DNA of 64,000 nucleotides from Schistocerca nitens (GCF_023898315.1 NC_064622.1:270435503-270499502); one strand, 5' to 3'. Positions 19,925 to 30,824 are shown, counted from the stretch's first letter. Made by a program: numbers and translations. The notes: generated by a model not told the origin, from the sequence alone.

Positions 19925-21904
19925 ATGAGTAAAAGTAAAGTTATTAGAAATCCTCTGAAGGCTTTTAAGAAAAGGATAAATGTTGGAAAGCCAAAGGTAT
20001 GTGTTATTACTGTAAACAATAAAGACGATAACCAAGTGAGTGAACCTAACCTCTCAAGTACACCTGCCCATAGCAGTCAAAGTGGGAAAGAAAATACTTC
20101 ACAGAAGAAGCTTGGTTCAATGAGTGAAAACTATGAATGTTTTATGGGCGAATCGGATGTGAATGAAATATTTGATATGTCGGTTCTCAAAGGAATTTTT
20201 TCAAACTGTGTAAGATGTATTCATTGTAGTGAAGTTGGTCTTGAACTCTCCATAATAAAGCACGTAGGACTTGCTAGTGAAATACAACTGAAATGTGATA
20301 AGTGTTCATACATGACCACCTTTTGGAACAGTGTTGCAGTAACTGCAACTGAAGAAAATGGTAGCAAAATCTACGAACACAACATTAGATTTGTTTATTC
20401 CTTGCGTTCAGTTGGTAAGGGTGCTACTGCAGGTGCAATTTTCTGTGGCATCATGAATCTTCCAAATCCCCCAACCAAGTTTACGACCTATAATAAATTA
20501 ATAGGGTCTAAAGTAGAAGATGTCTGTATAGAATCTATGAAGAACGCTGTGGAAGAGGCAATAATGGAAAATAATGGTAACAGAGATTTGACTGCAGCGT
20601 TCGATGGTACCTGGCATAAACGGGGACACACATCTCTTCATGGTGTAGTATCTGCCACCAGTATGTATACAGGGAAAGTTTTAGATGTAGCAGTAATATC
20701 AAAATATTGTAGATGTCCACAAAAATATAAAGGTACACATGAAAATAATTGCAAAGCTAACTATAGTGGCAGTAGTGGAGGAATGGAAGTGGCTGGTGTT
20801 GCCAGTATATTCCAGCGTTCTGAGGCGTCTGATAAAGTGCGATATGTTAATTACCTTGGTGACGGTGATTCTAAAAGTTTCAAACATGTTCAAGGACTGA
20901 AGCCCTATGGTGATGATGTTGTAGTGCAGAAATTTGAGTGTATTGGACACGTACAGAAGCGAATGGGAACAAGACTTCGGCGACTGAAAGCTTCGTACAA
21001 AAAACAAAAAGCCGGCCGCGGTGGTCTCGCGGTTCTAGGCGCGCAGTCCGGAACCGTGCGACTGCTACGGTCGCAGGTTCGAATCCTGCCTCGGGCATGG
21101 ATGTGTGTGATGTCCTTAGGTTAGTTAGGTTTAAGTAGTTCTAAGGTCTAGGGGACTGATAACCACAGCAGTTGAGTCCCATAGTGCTCAGAGCCATTTT
21201 TGAAAAACAAAAACTTAGTGATGGTAAAGGGTTGGATGGGAAGGGAAGGTTAACTGACAGTGTAATTGACAAAATACAGAACTATTATGGAATGGCTATT
21301 AGGCAAAATACACAAAGTGTCGACGAAATGAAGAAGGCTGTTTGGGCTCTTTTTTTTCATACTTCTTCAACCGATGAAAATCCCCAACATGTGTCCCAAA
21401 GAAGAAGACAGTTGGTGTAAATATAACAAAGGATTGCTAACTGGTGAAGTGTACACTCATAAGCATAGTCTGCCTCATGCAATAATGGAGGTGATAAAAC
21501 CTATTTTCAGAGACTTAGCAGCACCTGAACTGTTGAAAAAGTGTATTCACGGAAAAACTCAAAACCCCAATGAAAGTGTAAATAGTGTTATATGGTCGAG
21601 AATCCCCAAGACTGTATTTGTTGGAATAGAAAAACTTCACTTTGGTGTGTATGATGCTGTTGCGACTTTCAATGATGGCAACATTGTAAGGTGCAAGGTA
21701 TTTAGAAATATGGGAATGAAGATAGGTTCTAACATGGTACGAGCGATGCTTGCTTTAGACAAGGAACGCCTTCGGGCTGCAGACAGGGCTGTAAAGAGTC
21801 TAGAAATACAAGCAAGAGTAAACAGGAGGAGGAACAAGAGGAAGCTGGAGGAGGAGTTTGCAGAGGATGAAGATAATCCGTCCTATGGACCTGGAATGCA
21901 CTAA
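19925..21904 (+). pseudogene. Mutator-like/Kolobok-type transposase pseudogene, element 2
   Basis: The 19925 start gives an uninterrupted frame to the SINE. Features: basic N terminus, a zinc-ribbon-like Cys cluster (C95, C98, C101 with C124, C127), RFVYSLRSVGKG, FCGIMNLPNPPTKF, AFDGTWHKRGH (D227), a CRCPQKY Cys/His stretch, and YLGDGDSKSF (D313/D315). The rest resumes after the SINE (21214 onward) with LTDSVIDKIQNYYG and WALFFHTSSTDENPQH, then shifts frame near 21392 and continues CPKEEDSWCKY, HKHSLPH, PNESVNSVIW (Glu) and an acidic-basic tail ending at 21904. Lesions: the SINE, plus an out-of-frame deletion of about 5 bp. Confidence 0.9.
21011..21202 (+). repeat. SINE, GCCGGCC family, inside transposase gene
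   Basis: Full copy starting GCCGGCCGCGGTGGTCTCGC, with an exact 11 bp target duplication AAAAACAAAAA (21000-21010 and 21203-21213). The duplication is a natural A-rich LINE-endonuclease-type target. The head variant (GTGGTCTCGCGGTTCTAGGC) is shared with the copy at 47505-47699, suggesting one subfamily. Confidence 0.96.
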
Positions 21905-22341
21905 AAAGTTAATCCAATCTTTGTCGCTCGATTCCCAAAACTTTTATTTTCTCATACTAATTACATGTTTTCTAAGGATCTTCCAAACATATTTGTTTCA
22001 AACTTTCAGTAAATGTTACACAGTACCTTCTGCATAATTTAACACAGCCTTTTTCCAAAAAACTGTATATTTTTGAATATATAAATAAAAAATTGCAAAA
22101 AAATGTTGTGAATTTTCATTACAATTGAAAAAAAAATCATCTTTAATAACTGAACTAAAATTTTGTAAAATCCCTGTGTTAAGTTGTAGCCCATATTCCA
22201 ATAAATAATCTGTAAAAAGTTCAACTTCCTACCTCAAATACTTTGTGAGGAAAGATGTAATTTATAAGCGTTATTTTAACATTGCAAGTATAGGGCGTTC
22301 CGGAGCCCCTTAAAGGCAACGTTTCGAAAATCAATCATCAG

Positions 22342-22362
22342 AAGAAAAAAAAAAAAAAAAAA
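22342..22362. repeat. poly(A) tract
   Basis: About 19 consecutive A residues. No retroposon body ends there that I can identify. Confidence 0.7.
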
Positions 22363-22574
22363 ACCCTCGCGTTGACGATGAGAACATTACAGACGGCCAA
22401 ATTCTGAACAGACAAACCTTAAAGCATTTTAGGGAAACCAAGGGAAATCAAATCTCTGTGACCAGATGGTATACTGTTTATCCTAGTGTTTGCTAATAAT
22501 GTATATTATACTTTATTACAACACTGCTTTTTGCTTTGTGAGTTTGTTCATCACGAACCCTGTCTTTGTGTGTA

Positions 22575-23859
22575 CTTTGTCAGAGAAGTTCCTGGACAGT
22601 TTTTTAAAATAGAAAATTGCACTTACCAAGTAATGGTCCTAGCTCTTATCGAAGTAGTCCGCTTGGCTATCTGTACACAGTCGCCAACGTTTCTGGATGT
22701 CTTGAAAGCAACAAGGGAAATTTTCAGCTGCGATGCTTCTAAGCTCATTTGTCACGGCCCGTTGGATGACTGCGGTATCTTGATTAAGCTTTCCTTTCAG
22801 TCGCCATTTCAGTCGCAGAAACAAGAAAATATCAGGTGACAGGTCAGGCGAATATGGCGGATGTGGGACGGCAATAACACAATGTCTGGCCAGATACTCG
22901 GCAACAGATAAAGCAGTATGGCCTCTTGCATTGTCATGCAGTAAGAACCAGTCCTGAGAATGCTACAAATCAGGGCAGCGAGGTCGAACTGCTCCTCGCA
23001 AACGTTTCAAGACATCGATGTAATGTTTGACTTCTAGGTACATACTCATGGTGAACTAATCTTTTACTATAAAATAATGTGATCAACATTGTCTTTGTTC
23101 TACAATGTTGTCTTTTAACCTTTTTCGAGGCTGGTGATCCATGCCTCCGCTTTGACGATTCATGAGAGGGTCATACCGGTACCACCGGCTTTCATCCATA
23201 GCAATAATCTTTGGCAGAAATGTGGGATCATGTGTGGCTCTGTCCAGTAATTCAACAGAAAATCTTCGTATTTCCTCTTTCTGTTCATCTGTTAGTGTGT
23301 TAAGGACAAGTCTTGCATTAAGTTTCCGTTTCCCTAAATCTTTGGGTAAAATTTTATGACACATTACGATTCAAACTAAGTTGTTCTGATACTGCACACA
23401 CAGTTACATGACGGTATTCTTGCAATAAGTGCCTTACACGCTCCACGTTTGCATCGGAATGTGCTGTGGACGGGCGACCAGCCCTGGGATCATCTTGCAC
23501 TGAACCTTTGCCTTCACGTAACCTTTTGTGCCACTCGAAAACATGACTTCTTGAAAGTGCCTCGCCTGCACATGCTTGCTTAATAACTGTCCACGTTTCC
23601 CGAGCTTAACGCAGAACTTAATATTCCCTCTTTGCTCCCAATCGGCATCCACTGTGTCACCGTAACTAATGCGACAAAATCCCAAACTGTGTGCTGCTAC
23701 GCACAGCCCTATCATCTAGCGGGTTTGCTCGGAAACATGACAAATATCTTTTCAAGGACACACTCATATCAGGTAACATAAAAACAACATCTGTTCCTTT
23801 TTAGCATTGCAAACTCATAACTAAAAAAATCTGTCCTGGAACTTTTCTGACAAAGGGAG
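22575..23859 (-). mobile_element. mariner-like DNA transposon with terminal repeats
   Basis: The left end CTTTGTCAGAGAAGTTCC is matched by the complement of GGAACTTTTCTGACAAAG near the right end, which has four extra terminal bases. TA flanks both ends (22573-22574 and 23860-23861). The length of 1285 bp is normal for mariner. The coding strand is minus: N terminus near 23715, C terminus near 22625. Confidence 0.82.
22625..23760 (-). pseudogene. mariner transposase pseudogene
   Basis: Order on the minus strand: an N-terminal segment with EQRGNIKFCVKLGK (23434-23715), a middle part LTDEQKEEIRRFSVELLDRA and FLPKIIAMDESRWYRYDP with the first Asp (23083-23364), then LLHDNARGHTA (second Asp) and PPYSPDLSPDIFLF (third Asp) at about 22830-22950, and the C terminus SQADYFDK (22639-22824). 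Frames change between pieces. The spacing between the second and third Asp is 33 residues by my count, one short of the family's 34, suggesting loss of one codon. Confidence 0.87.
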
Positions 23860-24049
23860 TATTTATTTCTCCAACCAGTGAGGATGTATATGAGGATAGG
23901 TATAACAAAAACAACTGTAGGTAACAGGCACGAAATATTTTCGCACAATAAATTTACGTTTATAGATGATGTTACTTTTTACCGCGTCAACCAAACTCAT
24001 AGTATCATTTGTTTGCTGATGGCAAACTATAAATACGGTTGGAAAGAAG

Positions 24050-24390
24050 ACAAATGTCCGCTTGCAACACGATAACGTCGGGCACCACAACAGTTTTGCG
24101 GCCATAAATTTCATTTCCAATTTCGGCTAGAGTATTCTAACACATCCACAATACGGCCCTTACTTAGCACCTTCAGGCTTCCTTCTCTTTGGCCCTATGG
24201 AATATTGACTACATGGCCAACACTTCATTTTCCATACTTCGATGCTGCCGTGAAAGCTGCAACACAGTGGCTAGCCTCTGATGATTGAGGCTTTTACGAG
24301 CGCAGCGTTATAGCTCTTGTTCGTAGTTATAGGAAAAGGCAGAACTACTTGGTGGTGATTACGTCGAAAAATGACAGTACTTACGTAAGT
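24050..24390 (+). pseudogene. mariner transposase C-terminal relic, plus strand
   Basis: The string LQHDNVGHHNSFAA (near 24060) recalls the second-Asp motif HDNARPH. Then GPYLAPSGFLLFGPM (near 24150) recalls YSPDLAPSDYHLFG with both Asp residues changed. VKAATQWLASDD, stop, GFYERSVIALVRSYRKRQNY follows the family's C terminus. Many stops. It lies opposite in orientation to the mariner at 22575-23859 and is more decayed. Confidence 0.6.
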
Positions 24391-24443
24391 GAAATCTTGG
24401 TCTTGTTTTATAAGTTATTATGATTTCTGTGTTCGTTACAGTT

Positions 24444-24636
24444 TGGTTCAAATGGCCCTGAGCACTATGGGACTTATCTTCTTAGGTCATCAGTCTCCTA
24501 GAACGTAGAACTACTTAAACCTAACTAACCAAAGGACATCACACACATCCATGCCCGAGGCAGGATTCGAACCTGCGAACGTAGCGGTCGCGCGGTTCCA
24601 GACTGTAGCGCCTAGAACCGCTCGGCCACGCCGGCC
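24444..24636 (-). repeat. SINE, GCCGGCC family, antisense
   Basis: Complete antisense copy from TGGTTCAAATGGCCCTGAG to GGCCACGCCGGCC. The target duplication is unclear, which may mean the copy is old or the flank is altered. Confidence 0.93.
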
Positions 24637-25085
24637 GTCAAGTTCGTCTAAAATTGGTGACTATTACAGCGCCATCTATCACAAAGCGAAAAAAGTGGTC
24701 CAACTAAAACATTCATGAATCCAGAATGAGATTTTCACTCTGCAGCGGAGTGTGCGCTGATATGAAACTTCCTGGCAGATTAAAACTGTGTGCCCGACCG
24801 AGACTCGAACTCGGGACCTTTGCCTTTAGCGGGCCATGTTTTAAAACATTCACATTTCTTTACGTACTACACGAATATGTAATAAAAATGGGGGTTCCTA
24901 TTTAGAAAAAACGCAGTTGATATCCGTTTGACCTATGGCGGCGCCATCTAGCGGGCCAACCATAGCGCCATCTGGTTTCCCCCTTCAAGCTAGACAAGTT
25001 TCGTTCTTTGTAGTTTTTTTCGTTTGACGCTTATTTCGTGAGATATTTGGCGTGGTCACGATCAATGGACCACCCTGTATACAGG
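24637..25085. repeat. decayed interspersed repeat ending CCACCCTGTATA
   Basis: AGCGCCATCTATCACAAAGC at the left and GGCGCCATCTAGCGGGCC, GAAAGAAC-rich middle and ATCAATGGACCACCCTGTAT at the right look like one repeat split by the 24716-24842 insertion. The terminal string is one I associate with small DNA transposons. No coding part is visible. Confidence 0.4.
24716..24842. repeat. truncated tRNA-derived SINE (CAGAATGAGATTTTCACTCTG family)
   Basis: Begins CCAGAATGAGATTTTCACTC, includes ATGAAACTTCCTGGCAGATT and the antisense B box GAGACTCGAACTCGGGACC, then stops inside the tRNA part. A 10 bp duplication AAAACATTCA flanks it (24706-24715 and 24843-24852). Same family as the foldback at 30413-30824, but here only one arm. 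Confidence 0.85.
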
Positions 25086-25546
25086 TTACTTCAAAGTTTT
25101 TGCGTCAAACCTCAAGGACTGATAGATCATGTCACGGGGAGTAGCTCTTGTTAGAGACTAAAAGTTCGCTGACACTTCCCGGTGACGCTAGGCATGTTTT
25201 ATGGTTGGTTATGCCACTGATATGCAGCAGGACGTACGCACTCTGCAGTGTGTAGATGCAAGGTGTGTTGGCTGTAATTAATTCATATGCCCCATTTTAA
25301 AGGGGGTTGGCTGACGTCTTGATTCGCTTCCAAAATATCTTTCTCCGATTACGGTTTTCCGGTCGAAAATTACTACCAGTTTACCTGGTTGGTAGACCCT
25401 GCTAGTTCGGTGAAGTCTCATTGTCCCAGAGCCGATGAATTCAATAAACGTCAGTGAACATTTTGTCTCTAATAAAAGGCGTTCCCTGTGACATAATCTA
25501 CCACCCAAGACGTTCGTTACAAAGGTTTTGGAACACCCTGTATATC
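25086..25546. other. unassigned repeat-like stretch ending AACACCCTGTATA
   Basis: The right edge GGAACACCCTGTATATC resembles DNA-transposon ends that I have seen described. No transposase piece is detectable. Confidence 0.3.
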
Positions 25547-25920
25547 ATTCCGAAACAGTGTAAAACTGCCTACTGACTCTGTTTTTTTTTCATATGTCAT
25601 ACATACACTCGACAATGGGGATGGAAGCACTCTTCGACAACCTCTAATTATTTGCCCTAAACTTAACCAAAGTAGAAATCGAGCCAACCGAGTTTCAACT
25701 GGCATAAAACCAGCAATAAGTGGGACTATCAAAGCTGACTGACGACTTCGCAGTAGCGACCTAAACACGGAAAGTATTTTATGATGTGGTGTGGCAACAC
25801 GCCCACTAAAATACTGCACAAATTCACAAATTACAAGTTGTAATCGTGATGCGGAAGACATATAGAGTTGTTATCAATGAAGTCGAATAACCAGGTATCT
25901 TCACACAAGCACATTATCTG
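25547..25920. other. no recognisable feature
   Basis: Minus-strand frame 25517-25861 (114 residues) is unassignable. Confidence 0.45.
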
Positions 25921-25921
25921 C

Positions 25922-26001
<80 letters not shown>
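25921..26001. repeat. (AC)n(AG)n compound microsatellite
   Basis: About 23 AC units then about 16 AG units. Frames through it are artefacts. Confidence 0.96.
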
Positions 26002-26005
<4 letters not shown>

Positions 26006-26350
26006 GCAGTCAGCCGAGCCAAGTGTATCGTAGGCGCGTTGGTACTAGCCGACTGGGAGCGGCCGTTTAAGTAAATCGGCGTGCGCAATGAATTACCGGC
26101 GTAATTTGTGGGTGCTCTGTTCTTGGAGGCAGTGGTCGTTGTCACGAGCCAGACAAGCCTAGCCACGCAGCCATGCAAATCTCTGCCAGCCAGTGCGGAG
26201 CCGCGTCACGAACCGGCACTAAGCCTCGGCTATTATCCAATTGAGCGGCGACCGTAAACAAAGCCGTGATGGATTTGTGGAAAGAGTTAAGAGCACTGCG
26301 AGCCGGTCTCTGGAGGCAGCCTCGGTCGTGTCTCGGCAAGGTGCTAGCGC
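26002..26350. other. GC-rich patch of unknown nature
   Basis: Relatively CpG-rich (for example GGCGTGCGCAATGAATTACC and GGAGCCGCGTCACG) beside the microsatellite. No frame or repeat recognised. Confidence 0.35.
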
Positions 26351-26850
26351 CGTAGATCTTCCAACATCATCATAACAACCCATAGCAGCCTATATTACTT
26401 CTTAAGTAGAGTGTAACACTCAGTTATACGCTAATAGCGAAATCTGAGAGAGGCTTTACCTGATTTAGAGAAGCTGACAACCTAACGAGTGAACTACTCT
26501 TTATAAAGGAATCACTGAATAATGTAGAGGATAGGGCATCACAACTGCTCATCATGAACTTACGACAATCTGATAGCGCTCCAACCACTAATGTAGATGC
26601 AATCTTTCTGTCATCAGAATCCCTTAATTTGGCAAAATAATGCTACAATAACAATAGTGCCAGGTATTAATAGAGGAATACAGACGATATAAAGATGAGC
26701 GGCGCGTTTCGTCATGGGTTCGTTTAGTAAACACGAGAGTGTGACACAGATGTGCATCTTCTGTGGCGGACTACAAGGAAAGCGTTATGCTTGTCGGAGA
26801 GTAATTTCTGAGAAGATTCAGGCGGCATATGATTTCCTCTCACATACATT
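26351..26850. other. no recognisable feature
   Basis: AT-rich, leading up to the Tc1 left terminus. Confidence 0.5.
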
Positions 26851-26981
26851 ATATGATCAAAAGCATATGGACACCCCTACGCAATTCGGAACTGACCACT
26901 AAATTTCAAGAGGAGCGGAATCACCGGCATAAATGGAGAGGAAGACTATTGTGCTGTCGGTAGAGAAGCAGTAACAGCAAA

Positions 26982-27188
26982 ATGCGTCGGTCAGGAATGC
27001 TCAGCGACTTCGGACGTGGACTAGTCATTGGATGTAATCTGAGCAAAATACCACCAGGGACAATTCAACCACTCTGAGCCTGTCTGAATTGCCTGTTGGG
27101 GATCTGATTGTGAACCAGAAATGTCAAGTAAAAGCCAGAGCTACACCAAGACCAGCCACACCTTATTTATCGACGGACAGGGACCGTC
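26982..27188 (+). pseudogene. Tc1 transposase N-terminal fragment
   Basis: The frame from ATG 26982 contains LSDFGRGLVIGCNLSK, the N-terminal DNA-binding helix-turn-helix, followed by frameshifted pieces matching the K-W-K linker and GDRDR-type sequence just before the LINE entry point. Confidence 0.75.
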
Positions 27189-30100
27189 ACAATTTTGCCA
27201 GGAAAACAATCTGTCTATTACAAACACATTTTTTAAACTCCCAAAACGAAGACTTTATACTTGGAAATCACCAAGAGACTGTAATGAAGAAGTTTGCAGA
27301 AATCAAATTGATTTCATACTTATAAACAAGAGGTACAAAAATTCTATTCATGGTGTGAAAACATATCCGGGAGCTGATATATTTTCTGATCATAACCTTT
27401 TAGTAGCAAAGTTCCATGTGAAACTGAAAGCCATACAAAAGAAACAAAAGAAGGACTATATAAATACAACTATTCTAAGAGACCCCTTGACTAAACAAAA
27501 GACTTCTGAAGAGATTAATAAGGAATTAGTTAGGATAAAGAATAATCAAACAGAAGATATTGATGGCAAATGGGAACTTATAAAAGACACATTAAATAAT
27601 GCATGTAAAAACACAATGGTGACCAAACACGACAACATGAAAAAGAAGTGGATGACGGAGAAGATATTACAATTGATGGAACAAAGAAGAATACTTAAAA
27701 ACAGAGATGAAAGTGAGTATAAAAGATTACATGCAGAAATACGAAAAGAAACACGGCGAGCAAAAGAAGAATGGTACAAGGAACAATGCTCTGAAATTGA
27801 GAGTTATGAAACAAGACATGATAGTTTCAACTTACACAAAAAAGTTAAAGATTTAGCTGGACTTAATAAAAAGAAAAGTACAAGTTTATTGTTAGATAAA
27901 AATGACAAAATAATTCCTGATGTTAAAGGTAAACTGGACAGGTGGACAGAATATGTCAAAGAACTATTTGAAGACACAAGGAAAGATCAAAAATTTTATG
28001 ATAACATGATTGGAGAACGAGGACCAAGCATATCGAAAGAAGAAATATTACATGTTATCAACAAATCGAAGACAGGAAAAGCCCCTGGACCGGATAAGAT
28101 ACCAAATGACATCCTGAAACTCATAGGAATAGACCATATAGATATAAGGTTTATAATTTATATAAAAAACAGCTACCAGCCACATGTATGGTTTAAAAAG
28201 TTTTATTATCTTAGACCATGACCGGTTTCGGATTTTCCTTTACAAATCCATCTTCAGATGGCAGATTACACGCATTCTTAGTTGGACCTAGTTTTGTTTG
28301 TGTTATTCGTTTGCTGCACTGGGAAAGAAAAGAAAAATTTTTTGTTGTCATATCGGTAATGGTATTTTTACGAAAGATTTACTTCTTTTACAAGATCTAA
28401 TTGCTCATGAGATGGTTTTTATAAACATTAGTAAACTTGCAGGTTAGTGTACTTACGAGCTGTGTAGTTCTGCCTGACGAAATATTCGTGCGTTTATGTT
28501 TTCGAACGCAAGCTTCATACACTTTTCAATATGCACTATGTGAGTGCTATTCCAGTCAATGGGCGTCACTTTTAACCTCATCATTTTAATTTCACACACA
28601 GCACACACGAATAAAGTTTACAAAACGTGGCCCAGCAAGTTTACTAATGTTTATAAAAACCATCTCATGAGCAATTAGATCTTGTAAAAGAAGTAAATCT
28701 TTCGTAAAAATACCATTACCGATATGACAACAAAAAATTTTTCTTTTCTTTCCCAGTGCAGCAAACGAATAACACAAACAAAACTAGGTCCAACTAAGAA
28801 TGCGTGTAATCTGCCATCTGAAGATGGATTTGTAAAGGAAAATCCGAAACCGGTCATGGTCTAAGATAATAAAACTTTTTAAACCATACATGTGGCTGGT
28901 AGCTGTTTTTTATATAAATTATAAACCTTAAGTACAACAGCCACGTTTCTCAACATGTCGTCTTTCGACAAAATAGCATATAGATATATTTGTACAATTG
29001 TTTAATGATATTTATAATTCGGGAATTATTCCTAGGGATTGGTTGACATCTACCTTTGTTACATTACCCAAAAAGGCTAATGCCAAAACTTGTAATGATC
29101 ACCGTACAATAAGCTTAATGAGTCACACCTTAAAGATATTTCTAAAAGTTATACACCAACGAATATACAAAAAAGTAGAAGAAGGTATAAGTGAAACACA
29201 ATTCGGTTTTAGAAGTTCCCTCGGTACAAGAGAAGCATTGTTTGCTTTTAACATATTAGCGCAACGATGTATGGAGGTTAACCAGCCACTATATGTGTGC
29301 TTTCTGGATTATAATAAAGCATTTGACAAAGTTCGTCATGATCATCTCATAGAATTGTTAGAAAAGAAAACACTTGATAAGAAAGACATCCGCATTATAT
29401 ACAACCTCTACTACAATCAAACCGCAACCGTGAAGGTAGAAAATGAATTATCGAATGATATAGAAATAAAGAGGGGTGTGAGACAAGGTTGCGTTCTCTC
29501 ACCCTTATTGTTTAATATGTATTCAGAAGACATAATCCAGGCAGCTCTATCAGATGAAATAGTTGGCATTAAAGTGAATGGGCTAAACATTAACAATGTT
29601 AGGTTTGCTGATGACACTGTACTACTAGCTGGAAACCTCAAAGATCTACAATTACTTCTTGACAAAGTCGCAGAAAAAAGTGAAGAATTTGGCTTGACTC
29701 TTAACGTAAGCAAGACTAAGTTCATGGTGATATCTAAAACACACCAACAAAAAAATCTTACAAGCAATAGGGAAAGAGTCGATCAAGTACGTAAATTTAA
29801 ATATCTCGGAACAATTGTAAATGAGGAGATTGAAAGCTCAGAAGAAATTAAATCGAGAATAGGACAGGCCAGAAGTATCTTTAATAAGATGAAAAATGCA
29901 TTCTGTTCGAGAGACATTTGTTTAAACACAAAAATGAGGTTGCTAAGATGCTATGTATTCTCAAAATTATTATACGGAATGGAAGCGTGGACATTGAAAA
30001 AGAAGGACATGAACAGTTTAGAAGCTTTTGAACTGTGGGCATATAGAAGAATACTTAGAATTAGTTGGGTGTCGAGGATTACTAATCAAGATGTCCTAAG

Positions 30101-30377
30101 AAGAATGGGAAAGGAAAAAGAATTAATTAAAACTATTAAAGTAAGGAAGCTACAATATTTAGGCCATGTTATTAGGGGAGTAAATTACAAAATATTGCGA
30201 ATAATACTAGAAGGGAAAATTTGTGGGAAGAGAACGAGGGGTAGAAGACGGACATCCTGGATTGACAATTTAAAAAATTGGTACAACTGTTCAACGTCAG
30301 AACTCCTTAGATCGGCCAAATCAAGATCAGAAATTGCCATGATGACAGCCAACCTTCTTAGAGGAGACGGCACATGA
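27189..30377 (+). pseudogene. LINE endonuclease-reverse transcriptase, interrupted by a foldback
   Basis: First half (27189-28146): the end of an APE-type endonuclease with RLYTWKSPRDCNEE, NQIDFILINKRYKNS and the SDHNLLVAKF motif carrying the catalytic Asp-His, then a Lys-rich linker and KTGKAPGPDKIPNDI. Second half (28977-30377): FNDIYNSGIIPRDWL, TEPLKK-like fingers, FLDYNKAFDKVRH, GVRQGCVLSPLLF, FADDTVLLAGN with both catalytic Asp residues, LYGMEAWTLKKKDM, ELWAYRRILRISW and a basic end. Removing the foldback and one 12 bp duplication joins the halves in frame with no stop. Only the N-terminal part of the endonuclease is absent. Confidence 0.9.
28147..28976. mobile_element. foldback element with ~295 bp near-identical arms
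   Basis: Arms 28146-28440 and 28635-28930 are reverse complements. The parts checked are identical, and both strands encode the same 60-residue frame (28218-28400 plus, 28675-28857 minus). The spacer is 194 bp, and 46 bp beyond the right arm (28931-28976) have no partner. A 12 bp target duplication CATATAGATATA lies at 28135-28146 and 28977-28988. Identical arms imply a recent origin or repair copying. No transposase or reverse transcriptase is encoded. Confidence 0.92.
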
Positions 30378-30412
30378 AGAAGAAGAAGGGACCGTCGAAC
30401 ATTGAAGAGGGT

Positions 30413-30824
30413 GAAACTTCCTAGCAGATTAAAACTGTGTGCCGGACGAGACTCGAACTCGGGACCTTTGGCTTTCACGGGCAAGTGCTCTACCGACTGA
30501 GCTACCCAAGCACGACTCACACGACTCGTCCTCACAGCCGTAATTCTGCCACTACCTCGTCTTCCACCTTTCAAACAACACAGGAGCCCTCCTGTGAACC
30601 TGCAGAACTAGCACTCCTGGAAGAAAGGATATTGCGGTGACATGGCTTGAGAATTAGGGCTGTGAGACGGGTCGTGAGTAGTGCTTGGGTACCTTAGCCG
30701 GTAGAGCACTTGGCTGTGAAAGGCAGAGAGCCTGAGTTCGAGTCCCAGTCCGGCACACAAATTTAATCTGTTGGGACGTTTGATATCAGCGCACACTCCG
30801 CTGCAGAGTGAAAATTTAATTCTG
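30413..30824. mobile_element. tRNA-bearing inverted-repeat insertion (second family)
   Basis: The left arm (about 30415-30547) and right arm (about 30650-30782) are inverted copies, each with a tRNA-like unit, around a ~100 bp spacer. The right side runs on for 42 bp (GATATCAGCGCACACTCCGC region). Target duplication CATTGAAGAGGGT (30400-30412) and CATTGAGGAGGGT (30825-30837), one mismatch. It lies in the Tc1. Same layout as 6856-7453 but a different tRNA family. Confidence 0.85.
30451..30513 (-). repeat. tRNA-like unit, left arm of second foldback
   Basis: On the minus strand it reads GGGTAGCTCAGTCGGTAGAG (D arm, A box) and GAGTTCGAGTCTCG (T arm, B box), with partial acceptor pairing GTGC/GCAC outside. 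The anticodon loop lacks the conserved U33, so this is a SINE head, not a tRNA gene. Confidence 0.6.

Larger units (their letters stand above)
19530..22309 (+). mobile_element. TTAA-target DNA transposon 2 (Kolobok-type), carrying a SINE
   Basis: Terminal inverted repeats GGGGCTCCGGAA (19530-19541 and complement at 22298-22309) are flanked by TTAA at 19526-19529 and 22310-22313. The termini share the GGGG...CCGG layout with element 1 but differ in detail, so the two belong to related but distinct families. Total 2780 bp, about 2.58 kb without the SINE and its duplication. The interior carries a longer version of the same transposase. Confidence 0.88.
27189..30387 (+). mobile_element. RTE-like LINE, 5'-truncated, inserted in the Tc1
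   Basis: The flanking target duplication is GGGACCGTC (27180-27188 and 30388-30396), a sequence that occurs once in the intact Tc1. The element starts inside the endonuclease domain and ends eleven bases after its stop codon with an (AGA)n-type tail. That very short repeat-tailed 3' end is the habit of RTE-clade LINEs. The only internal disruption is the foldback at 28147-28976. About 2.36 kb without it. Confidence 0.88.

Noticed and set aside
25831..26178. Frames with Ser-Leu and Cys-Val repeats
   Set aside because: Produced by the (AC)n(AG)n microsatellite.
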